Assembly: GCA_000277445.1 (NCBI GenBank)
Contig: AJWJ01000125.1
Location: forward strand, 1 to 49,363
DNA: 49,363 nucleotides
Direction of reading: 5' to 3'
Source of the DNA: Polysphondylium violaceum
Lineage: Eukaryota; Evosea; Eumycetozoa; Dictyosteliales; Dictyosteliaceae
Made by a program: the position numbers and the translations under genes. Position 1 is the stretch's first letter, and the number at the start of each line of letters is the position of its first letter. This document shows, in pieces, positions 9,951 through 20,751 of this stretch. The notes under the pieces are model-generated. The model had not been told where the DNA came from and did not search any database. It saw nothing but the letters and a program-made list of their open reading frames with translations.

Positions 9951-11759
9951 TTTATTATTGTTCTTTCTACTACTACTACTTCTATACTACTTGTTATACT
10001 ATTATACTACGACTATATGAAAAAAAGATAAATCGAATGATAAGAAAATAAAAGATAATAAACTAAATATAGATATTGATGTTGATGGTGTTGTTAAAGT
10101 ACAGGTTGAGTTAAATATATAATAGTCCCTAGTAAGCTCTATGTGCAGACCTATATGAGTTGTGCTATTGTATTGTACGGTGGGTCAGTATTGGTATTGT
10201 TGTTGCAGCTGTTGCTGTGTCTATGCTAGCTAGCTATCTAATGCACTCTATCACTATACACTATCCACACACAGCAATCAATAATCAAGGTGGATCAAGG
10301 TTGGTGTAGGTTGTATGTGTAGCGTAAGGGTATCAATATAAAAATATCACAAAAAAAAAAAACCAAAAAAAATAAAAAAAACCAAAAAAAAAAAAAAAAG
10401 AAAAAAAAAAAAAAAGAAGGGAATAAAGGTTACCTCTCACTTATCTGGTTGGTTGGTGATGATGATGTTGGTGGTGTTTGTATGGGATGTTGGTTACACC
10501 TATACCTATAGTGATGAGAGAATATGAGAAGTTGTATATTATTCTTTCTCTGTAGTTCTCGCTGTCTAACTAAATAACTATTATACACAGTTCAAATTTA
10601 AAAAGAGCAAAACAAACAAAATAAAACAAAAAAAATACACAGATGTGGAGTTTTGTTGTGTTGTTTGGTGTGGGTGTGTGAATGTTATTTTGAGCTATGT
10701 GTGGTGTGGGAGATAAGAGAAAATGGTGTGTGTGAAAAACACAGAGAATACAGAGAGATTACAGTGAATGAGTGTGTTTGTGTGCAAATATAAATTTAGA
10801 CACACACTCTAAAAATTTTAAAAAATTTTAAAAAAATTTGGGATTTTTGATGCACACACTGAGTGCGGAATGGTATGTGTGTGATGGTAATGGATGGCGT
10901 GGGTGGGGGGCGTGAGGCCACTAGGACAAGATCCGCGAGGCGAAGCGCAAAGAGACCTTGGTGTGTCAATATCAGCAGTGAATGTCTTTTTCCTTACCTT
11001 ATATGTTGTGCCTATGGTGGGAGGGTGAGTGATGAGGGTGGGTGAAATGTGGTGGTGGTGCTATTGTGATGCGGCTACTGCTCGAATCAAGTAAATTGAG
11101 AGATAATAAATAAATAAGATATGTAATCAATGTCAATGAGCACGACGCATGCACATATACAATATATACACTATAGCAGAGTATGATTGATGAGAATTAT
11201 GATTATTTATTTTTATTTTTTTCTTTTTTTTCTTTTTTTTTTTTTTTTGTTATTCATGGTTACAGTTTTAGCCTCATTACCCTTTTTTTTTTTTTCTTAA
11301 AGACGCATGACTGTATTCTCTAAAAAAATCACAAAAACAAAATCGTGATCATCTCGATTTGGATTTTTTTTTTTTTTTTCAAAAAAAGAATGGTTGTTGT
11401 AAACCATATGATAAGGCGTGTGATTTATAGAGGGCGTAGATTATTTGAAGAGAACAAGACCAAACGGCACAAAGCTTTGGCTTGTCTGGCGTGATGATTT
11501 TTGATTTTCCCCTTCCTCCTTTGCTTAAATTAAATTCATTCAGTTCATGACTAGGGTGTCTGATTCGATGGATGGGATGTTAAACGGATTAAATTTAACC
11601 ACAACCAATCAAGACATTGATATTTATTCAGACGGTATATTTATATTGTCTTAACATTTACGCATTAAATTTATTAATAAAACAATTGAGGGCAAAAGAA
11701 AAAAGTAGTAATAATTATTTGATTGATTGATATGAACAAGAGGATATATGATATACACG
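9951..11759. promoter_or_regulatory. long intergenic region upstream of the PAK gene
   Basis: These 1.8 kb separate the PAK start from the purH stop, both on the minus strand. The region holds a long A tract (10351-10415), GT/CA-rich blocks (about 10640-10860) beside A4T4-type stretches, and a locally GC-rich patch (about 10890-10960). T runs occur at 11210-11250 and 11280-11300. The length and the GT plus AT pattern suggest a complex promoter for the PAK gene, possibly with a 5' untranslated exon. Short open frames here have no recognisable protein character. No tRNA pattern was found. Confidence 0.4.
10351..10415. repeat. A-rich homopolymer tract
   Basis: About 65 bases are nearly all A, broken by a few C, G and T. 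Such tracts are usual between dictyostelid genes and are prone to sequencing length error. Confidence 0.8.
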
Positions 11760-13422
11760 TTAATGTAAGAAATTTCTATTTCCAGTTAAAACCATTGGAA
11801 TATTGAATTTGTTGGCAGCGTCAATGACTTCTTGATCTCTAATACTACCACCTGGTTGAACAATGCAGGCAATGTTGGCGGCGTGGGCGAGATCGATAGA
11901 GTCTGCAAATGGGAAAAAGGCATCAGAGGCCATAACACAACCTTTGACTTTATCTCCACCGACTTTACAACAGATATCTACAGATTGAGAACGATTTGGT
12001 TGACCAGCACCAATAGAAACAATGGTTTCGTCTTTGGCAAAAACAATGGCGTTGGATTTAACGTGTTTAGAGACTCTCCAGGCAAACAAGAGATCCTTCA
12101 TTTGTTGTTCGCTTGGTTGATTGGTGGTGGCGACCTTCCAATTCTTGGTAGACTCGTCTTTGATGATTGGGTTGGGGGATTGGAGGAGGGCTCCACCAGT
12201 GATGGTACGGATATCTGGTTGGGTGAAAGCTTCTTGGGTGGCAGCCTCTGGGATACGAATGATACGGAGTTTTTCCTTTTTGGACAAGAGTGCTAAGGCC
12301 TCTGGCTCATAGTCTGGGGCAATGATGACTTCATAAAAGACGCTCTTGAGGGCAGTGGCAGCAGCCAATGTGAGCTTTCTGTTGAAACCTAAAATACCGC
12401 CATAGGCAGACTTGGGATCACCATTAAAGGCACGAGTGTAGGCCTCAGCTTGATCTTGATGCACAGAGAGACCACATGGGTTGGTGTGTTTGATGACAAC
12501 GCAAGCAGTTTGGCTAAACTCTCTGACGGCTTTGAGGGCAGCATCACCATCTAAAATATTATTGTATGACAAGGCAGGTCCATGCAAGAGTTGAGCATTG
12601 GCAATACCTCCACCATTTGGAATGCTATAGAGGGCTGCTTTTTGATGTGGGTTTTCACCATATCTTAAATCTGCTTTCTTTTCATACAATGGTACAAATT
12701 CACCTGGGAATTCAACTGATGGATTACCTTTGGCAGTTTCTATGGTTTGATCTTTGATATCAACGGTTGAGAGATATTGAGTGACTGCAGCATCATATGA
12801 GCAACCATGTTGAAAAGCTTTTAATGCAAGCTTCTTTCTTTCCTCCAATGTAATTGATTCTAATCCACTAGATTCAATACGTTCACCAATCCATTTATAA
12901 TCGCTTGGATCAACAATAATAATAACATTTTGGAAATTTTTAGATGAGGCTCTATGTTTTTAATAAGATATATATTAATATTTATGAGATATACATTTTT
13001 ATAAATCTTTAGATATAAGATAGAAATATTTACCTAATAAGGGTATGTCCACCAATATCAATATTTTCAAGGGCATCTAAAAGAGTAGTGGATGGTTTAG
13101 AAACAGTTTCAACAAATGGATAAAGATTGACAACGACAATTTTAATTGGTTTGATATTGTACTTGGTCAAGTCTTCTTGGTGATGTGGGAGTTCTGGACG
13201 AGCCAATAGAGCACCGTGGATTTTTGGATGAAGGGTTTTAACTCTACCGTCCAACATCTCTGGATACTCTGTTACATCTTGAACTTGTTGTACCTTTAAT
13301 CCTGCATCAACCAATGATTTAGCTGTGCCTCCAGTTGAAATTAAATTGAATCCCTTATTGGCAAGGATTTTGGAAAATTCAACAATACCACTTTTGTTAT
13401 ATACACTTAATAAAGCTTGCAT
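11760..13422 (-). CDS. purH: bifunctional AICAR transformylase / IMP cyclohydrolase (PurH, ATIC)
   Basis: It catalyses the last two steps of de novo purine synthesis in the cytosol: AICAR plus 10-formyl-THF to FAICAR, then ring closure to IMP. Exon 1 is 13422-13034 and exon 2 is 12951-11760, with a short intron and an AG|A split Arg codon. The product is 526 residues, typical of the family. The N-terminal MGS-like cyclohydrolase domain has [44 protein letters not shown] and the NLYPF motif. The C-terminal transformylase has [14 protein letters not shown] and the catalytic Lys-His pair (about residues 284-285) in [12 protein letters not shown], plus [10 protein letters not shown] and [12 protein letters not shown]. 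The C-terminus [11 protein letters not shown] is intact. Nothing is missing, and it should be functional. Confidence 0.97.
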
Positions 13423-14937
13423 TTTTGTATCTATTTGTATCTATCTATATATATCTGTATAGCTTCTATATCTATCTATCTATATTTAAACATACACACA
13501 CAAAGTATTTGTAAAAATAAACCAAAAAAAATTTTTTGACACAAACCATACCCCTCACTCATTCTCCCGATGTTCACCCGTCGCTTCATATATTGTCAGA
13601 GTTTACAAAAAAAAAATTAATTTAATTAAAAATTAAATATATTTTTTAAAAAAAACGAAAGATTTCGGCTTTCTGCGCTTATTTTGGCAAAAAGAATGCA
13701 TAAAAAAAAATAGATAATAAAAACAAAACCAGAGTCCATAGAAACAGAGATATTTCAAAACCTGACTAAACTATTCCTCTTGCTCATCAATGAGATGACG
13801 GTATGAGAGATTTTCATTACAACTGTGTAATTGTCATATCGTTAAGGTGTTGAGTAAAATTGTTGACCCTGTGAATTTCCAAAGAAAAAGACAATGAATT
13901 TGCTTTGAAATATTCCTCACAGCCTGACACGCAAGAAGAAAGGTTTGATTTATTCTTTTATTCAAAGATACCATGGTACCATAGTTTGATTTATAGCTTA
14001 GAATAACAATAGATGAACATTTCCTCTGTAGTTTCTTGTTTTTCTTTTGGTTTTCCTCAAAATTCTACAGGACATACAAAATATACAATTTTCCTTTAGA
14101 CTCAACTTTCACCACATTATCGATAATATTAAATATAAATATCACATCTACATCATCATTTTTGCGGGGCCAAATTGAGAAAGATATTATAGAAAAATCA
14201 AAATGTTTTGAGACTTTGATCATGTGTTTGTTTTTTTTTTGGGCTTGCCCACACAAAATCAACAAAAATAATTCAACAACAACAAAATTACAAAATTTTA
14301 AAAATTTGAAGGGCTGCCAGTCACTTGTGTGCGTTGTAATTTTTTTTCGTTTTTTTTTATAATTTTTTAATTAATTTTATATTTTTTTTAGATTCAAACA
14401 AAAGAGACAAAAAATCTTGAATTCAAACTCTGCAGGAGCCTATCACATGTTTGTTGTGCAGGGTTGTTGGTGTGGTGATCAATCCTTCATTTTTTGAATT
14501 TATTTTTTTTATTTTAGGAAAACTAAGCTTTTTGCTGGGATAAATATAGAGTTTGTTTTTGGAAAAAACTTAATAACAATAAACAGATACAGATAAATTA
14601 GGTGAGTGTGTGTATGTTGTTGATTGTGTGCGAATGTGCGATTAGTGTGTGTTGTATTTTTTTTTTTTTGTTGCTCCCATATATCTGAGATAAAGATGAG
14701 GGGGGATGTGATATTTGTATGTGGTGTGATTTCGAATTATGTGTGTGTGTGCGTGTGTTGATTTGATTATTATTGCAGTATAATTAAATTAGTTATAATA
14801 ATTGTCGAATCAATTGAATTAATTATATTTATTATTTTTATTTGGTGATAAATCACCAAAATAGTGATAAATTTATATTAATATATCTTTAATTAAAACA
14901 AAAATAGTGTACATAGACACAAAAAAAGAAACAGGGA
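13423..14937. promoter_or_regulatory. divergent intergenic region between purH and the lectin/IPT gene
   Basis: These 1.5 kb separate divergent genes and should hold both promoters. They contain TATC/TATA-rich repeats just upstream of purH (13436-13485), AT-rich stretches, a small palindrome TACCATGGTA near 13968, and GT-rich blocks at about 14600-14660 and 14735-14760. A 20-base palindrome sits close to the lectin gene start (listed separately). A plus-strand open frame at 14036-14362 is Phe/Lys/Asn-rich homopolymer translation and is not taken as a gene. Confidence 0.4.
14841..14860. promoter_or_regulatory. 20-base palindrome upstream of the lectin/IPT/EGF gene
   Basis: TTTGGTGAT, AA, ATCACCAAA is a perfect 9-bp inverted repeat about 78 bases upstream of the ATG. 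A related half-site, GTGATAAAT, follows at 14864-14872. The position and symmetry suggest a dimeric transcription-factor site, but this is inference only. Confidence 0.4.
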
Positions 14938-17900
14938 ATGAGTCCACCAATCAAAAACTTTGTTTTAATTTTAGCATTTGCATTCCTTCTTTTGATTGGT
15001 GATTCTGCAGGTCAGACTTATGTTCTTAATCCTGCCAATAACCATAATTATGCATATTTTCAAACAACAGCTCCTTATGATACAGCGCAAGCAAACTGTG
15101 AAGCTTTAGCTCCATCTGGATATTCTTCAGGGTAAATATTAGTACGAATAAATATAATAATAATAGTAATTATGGTGATGATATTAACAGATGGTATACC
15201 AATATTGATAATTTTAGTTATTTGACGACAGTTACATCAAAGGAAGAGGAGGTTTTTATTGAAACATCAGTACTAACAACAACAAACCTATATTGGATTG
15301 CAGGCTCTGATTTGGGAGATATAGGTAATTGGACATATAATGTTGGTCCCGAGAAAGGACAGTTGCTTTATAATTTATTTAGTGATAGATGCTTTTCATT
15401 TTGCCATTTTGGAGGTGTCGAACCAAATTTAGTTTCAAACGAGCATTATATTTCGGCTCAAAAAGGAGGCACTTGGAATAATATCATCAAAACCTCTTCA
15501 TATGGCTATGTATGTGAGTTTAACCCAATACTTGGCCCATTTGTCCCAAGTGTACCTACAAGTGGTGGCATAGTCACAATAGATGCAACAGGTTGGGATA
15601 TTCCAACACTCGAAATTAATTTCTCATCTGGATCAAGTTGTCAAGATATTACAGATATTGGTAACAATAAAATCACTTGTGTCATTCCTCCCGGTACTGG
15701 AAAGGGGACAGTTACATTTAGTTCAGGTTCAAATACAGCTTCTACTACTTGGCAATATTATCCTCCATATGTATCAATTATCACCCCATATTTCAACAGC
15801 GGTGAAATATTGACTATCGTTGGTGATAACTTTGGTCAAGATGCATCTCTTATCACTGTAAATGTTTCGGGTGTTGATAAAGTTTCAAATCCTATTCCTT
15901 GTAATAATATAGTTATTTTAAAAGATTCAATGTTGACTTGCCAACTTACAAGTTCTGTCACAGATAAACTACTTCCAGTTATGGTAAATGTTGATGAGCT
16001 CAGCTCTTCATCTTTCAAAGTTGCAATTTACGACAGTGTGACCAAACACACCTACTCTGGTTTCAAAACTGTAACTAATTTTGATGCAAACATGAATTCT
16101 TATTCAGCCAATCTCAAAATTGATGGTAATCAAGGTTATACCGCAGTAATTGACTCTTCAAGACTTTTTGATCTTCTCGACAAATCTCTTCCAGGAACTG
16201 GATGGGATGCTGCTGTTGGTGCAAGATATGACTCTGCAACTGCTACTTTTAAATATTTAGTAGGTCCTAAAGTAGGTCAAACTGCCACCGTTTATTATAC
16301 AAACGCATTTAACTTTGCAGGAGCATTGTCTACTGATCGTTATTCCTTGAAGTTTGCCACTAAAGCCCTTGCAAAAGCAGGTTCTTCAATCCATGCTATC
16401 ACAGAGTTTGGTGGATACGCACCAACAGTTCTCGATGCTCAAACAACCTATCTCATCGATACCAGCGGAGGAACAATATTTGTTAGACTTTTAAATTTTG
16501 GTAACTCTTTGGGACAGACCTCCGTCCAAGCAGATAATCTTGTTAGTTTTGAAACAAACTATTTAAAAGGTGGTATTTATATCACTTTGGCCCAAGCCGA
16601 TTTGGCCTCACCACATCCAATCACAATCACTGTCGATGACTTTGACGCCACTCCAAATATCTATTACGATAGAAGTCCACCTTCCATTACCAGCATTGAG
16701 CCATCCTCCATTGGCACTGCCGGTGGAGTCATTACCATTACTGGTACTAGTCTTTTTAATCAAGAATCTGCACTTAGCATCCAAGGCATCACTTGCACCG
16801 ATATTCAATTCACCATTGATCACAAACAATTTACATGTACCCTTGCACCTGGTCTTACCAGCCAAAAAACAGTGACTGTCACTGTCGATGGAAAGGTATC
16901 AAATTCCAAAACTATTGAATACCAAAAACCAACAATCACCTCTGTGCCCGTTGTTCCAACCACTGGAGGTATCATTACTATTGAGGGAACCAATTTTGGT
17001 GACGATGTTAGTGCTATATCAATTAACGCCTGCACTGGTATTCAATTTGTCACTCTTCACACTAAAATCACATGCACTTTTCCTAAGGGCCAAGGTGCAC
17101 TTTCCGTCACCCTCACCCAAGCAGGCTACACAACTCCTCCTTTTAGCTCACACTATCAATATCCAACCATTAGCAGCATTACTCAATTGATCAACGATGT
17201 CGAAATTGTTGGCGACAGTTTTGGTTGGGATCTATCCAAAAATACAATTAAAATGGGTTCCTATGCAGTCACATCTTTTTGTAAGCTCGAAAGCAACACA
17301 AACATCAAATGCTCGGACTTGCCAGTTGTGCTTGGACCTTTTACAATTTCCAATGACAACAGTGGTAATGTTGGCACCTATGATTACGACCTCGGTCCAT
17401 ATATCACTGGCATGTTTAATGGCCACTGCTTTATGGTTCAAGACAAAGTTACTATGACTGGTACCTATATGGTTTCATTCGATAACACATATAGACTCAA
17501 GTTGGACGACAATTTCCATCCAGTAAATGTAATCAATTCCACCGCATTTGAATTTCTCGTTCCATTTGGATCTGGTATTGCTACTCTTCAATTAGAGGTC
17601 GATATGAGCCGTTTGTCAAACAAGATTTCATTCCCATATTGTCCACCTGTTATCAATGACTCTGACCTTGTTATTGACCCACTCACCAACGTGGTCGAGC
17701 TCACTGGCAAAGGATTTGGTAATTCAACTGAGGCCATCCAAGGCTACATCACCAGTACCGATGGTTTGAACAATATTGCTTTGAAATTGATCTACTTTAA
17801 CAACACATACATCAAGATGGAGTTCCCACCCAATGCTGTTTCTGGCTGGGTTGTGCTAAATATCTCTAGCCAAGCATCCAACAAAATATGGGTTGACATA

Positions 17901-19439
17901 TCACCAGTGATTCAAAGCGCCACCAGTCCCTATGTCAAAGGCTCACCAATCACCATTACTGGCCAACATTTCAAACGAGTTGATATCAATAATGATCCAG
18001 TAACACTCGAGTTTTCTGTCAACAATATAGCCATGTCTTGCCAACCAGGCGTCAATGAAACCACCATCATCTGCCAAGCACCCCGTGGTAGCGCCGATTT
18101 GCTCATAAAGGCCAATTCAAAGTCTCTCAAAGGTACTTCTCCAATCACTCAATTCACTGTCACCTACATTAAGCCCATTGTCCTCTCTGCAACCTCCACC
18201 ATATATGGAACACCAGGTCTAGTCAACGTCTCTGTTCTCTATTTCGATCCAGAGAGCATCACAGTCTTTATCGAAAACGAGCCTTGCACAAACTTGGTTG
18301 TGCTCAATGAAGCCAAAATCCAATGTCTTTTCGCATCAAACATTAAGCCCAGACCCAACGGCGAATCTTTTCTTATCAAGGTCATCACTGGCGGCTCCAC
18401 CTGGTCTTCCAACAATCAAGTGTTTCTCTACAAAGACGATTTCTCTTGTCCCAACGATTGCAGTCTCCATGGCGAATGCTTTAGAGAGAGCGGCATCTGC
18501 TTCTGTGACAATGGATGGGCCGATAGAGACTGCTCATTGAGTTTGGGTGATATGGTCCCGCTCCCACCCCCCAACGTCACCAGAACCTCTCTCACTACCA
18601 TCCCAGCCATCAAAATGGACTTTGACATTGCCATCACACATCTCCGTGAGATAAATGGACTCACAAATAAACCAGTCAAAACTGTCGACATGAGTCTCAT
18701 CAAATGGATTGAGATCACCGAGAAACCAGAGACCAAAGAAACCCTTTTCAGAGGTATTTTTGACGACTATCCCACCCTTGAGGTCGAGGTATTTACCAAG
18801 GTCTTTGAAGAACAAGGCACCCAAGAATTTGCAGGCTCCACAATGGTAATGCAAGCCAATTCTGTTAAATACCAAGTCACCATTCTCTCCTTCCCATTTG
18901 CCAGTCAACTCAATACCCTCCAAGTCATCTACCACACAAAGACTCAAAACACCTCTGTATTTGAGTGCGAGGACCGAACCACTGGCCACCAATCCGACGA
19001 AAACATGTTTTGGTTCAAAGTTAATTCAGGTGGTGTTATGATGAATGCTCGTTTCTCCAATAGAGTTTATGCCGACTCGCGTGTTACTCAAATCACCATC
19101 TCTATGTTGAACGATACCTCTGACGAGCTCCTCGGCCTCAGTCAATTCAGCGACGCCACTGGCGAATACCACATTCTCACCGCCCTCACAACTCCCTACT
19201 TTGCAGACTCTGTCATTCTCGATCCCAATTTCGGAGCTCTCCTCAAAGCAGATCCCAACACTAAATGCTCTAAAAGCAATAGCAATTCATGGAAATGGAA
19301 AGGTCCAGTTATTGCCGTCGCTTGTCTCTGCGCCATCGGTCTCTCTGTAGGCCTCATTGTCTATTACAGAAACAGACCCACCATCAACTATAAAATGAGA
19401 TCCTTTACATCCAAATTAAGATCTTTATCAAGATCATAA
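14938..19439 (+). CDS. C-type lectin / IPT-TIG repeat / EGF type I membrane protein (Tiger-like)
   Basis: This is a 1480-residue cell-surface protein, probably an adhesion or recognition receptor. Exon 1 is 14938-15131 and exon 2 is 15191-19439. A signal peptide (residues 1-25) is followed by a C-type lectin domain (about 27-175): YFQTTAPYDTAQANCEAL, LTTVTSKEEEVFI, YWIAGSDLG, an EPN calcium/sugar motif (142-144) and YVCEF. The usual WND reads WNN (160-162). A long run of IPT/TIG repeats follows (about 175-1140; for example ITSIEPSSIGTAGGVITITG). One EGF-like module is near 1150-1182 (CPNDCSLHGECFRESGICFC). A further beta-rich region leads to a transmembrane segment (about 1435-1457) and a short basic tail ending KLRSLSRS. 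EPN in lectins usually means mannose-type binding. Exon 1 and the 5' half use AT-ending codons, while the 3' third is clearly richer in C-ending codons. Confidence 0.92.
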
Positions 19440-20751
19440 TTTAATTAATTCAATTCCTCATCTCATTGACACTCACACCGATTTACATTTATATTTATTA
19501 CTCTTTTTTTTTCAAAGAAAATATCTATATCTATATATTTAATAAACTTATTTATGTAACATATTTATTTAGAATATCACCTCAACCATATCTTTCGGGA
19601 TTGAAACCTTCTTTTTTTAGACTTTTTTTTTATTTTTTCTAAAAACATTATTTGAAGGGCCTTTGGTTGAAAAAGACCTCTGGCATAAATTTTTTCAGAA
19701 TAACACACAACCACAAACCTTTTTTATGGCTCCCTGGATATTTAGTGCGATATTTACATGCAGCAGCAAAATGTGATAGAAATCGTTTTTATGATCTCGT
19801 AATTCAGACAAATCTGAGTAAGAGTGAAAAGTTGTAAATCATACTCTGCTTAAACTCTGTTGATATTGATGGTGTCATTCAAGGAAGTCATAGAGTGACA
19901 AATTCTTATGATTTTTGCAAAAATTCAAATTTTTATTTTTTATGATTTTTCATAAATTCATTGAATTGTGCTATTTTGGAAGCAATCCGCCCACCCAACC
20001 ATCACCACAACAGCCCAAAGAGGACTTTTTCTCAAAACTTTGTTATCAAGGAATTTGAACCAACACCGCCACCGCAACCCCTCTTTCATACATACACATT
20101 CATACTACTGCAATTGTATGTGTATGTGTGACACAGATTATCAGTACTACTAAGGCCATACCTACGTCACATCTTATTGTATGTATCTGTTACCTCACTT
20201 GGATATCGATGAAATCTCTTTTGGCCCCTGATAATTTCTTGTTTGAAAATCTAATTTTAACAGAATTCCTTCCATTTTTGCATATTTTCATAAAAATTTT
20301 ATTTTTTTTTGTACATAGTACCACAACACCACCCACTACTTTAGAGTGACTTCAATTCTAATTATTTACAACACACCAATCTTATCTTTTTTTTCTTTCA
20401 ATATATATAACCCCACACACAAATTTGCGATTGTTTTTTTTTTTTGTTATAAATACTAACACACTTTGTTTTTTTCACCCTTTTACTATGATCATTAGCA
20501 ATAAATAGTAGTAATAGCAAGTTTAGACTTTTTTTAGATGATAGAATTATCAATACTTGCTTTTCTAAAACACCACCACCACAACTATTATTATAATTTA
20601 TTTTCTCCCATTTAAAGTAATTGACAGATTAAGCACATACACATACACATACACATTTAGATAGAGATACATATACATACATATACTAATACTAATAATA
20701 GTCTCCAGTAGGTAGTAGTATAGCACACACACCATATCATATTATAATAAC
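19440..20751. promoter_or_regulatory. intergenic region upstream of the SNF2-RING gene
   Basis: These 1.3 kb lie between two plus-strand genes. The first part is the 3' flank of the lectin gene (AT-rich, with AATAAA-like sequence near 19540). The rest is the presumed promoter of the SNF2-RING gene, with T runs (about 20430-20480), an ATATATATAA stretch near 20400 and a CACATA hexamer repeat at 20634-20656. No convincing gene or structural RNA was seen. Confidence 0.4.
20634..20656. repeat. CACATA hexamer microsatellite
   Basis: Nearly four perfect copies of CACATA lie about 95 bases upstream of the SNF2-RING start codon. CA-rich boxes occur in dictyostelid promoters, so it may be regulatory or a simple microsatellite. 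Confidence 0.6.

Noticed and set aside
10863-11045. 60-codon plus-strand open frame in the PAK upstream region
   Set aside because: Composition is odd but there is no conserved motif, no support for a start, and it overlaps GT-rich promoter-like sequence. The GC-rich patch is noted as a finding instead.
13790-13900. Possible C/D-type snoRNA (ATGAGATGA-like and CTGA-like boxes)
   Set aside because: Box spacing and terminal pairing do not fit, and such short boxes are frequent by chance.
14036-14362. 108-codon plus-strand open frame upstream of the lectin gene
   Set aside because: Its translation is dominated by Phe, Lys, Asn and Ile from A/T runs, it has no domain or orthologue I recognise, and it lies in a promoter region.
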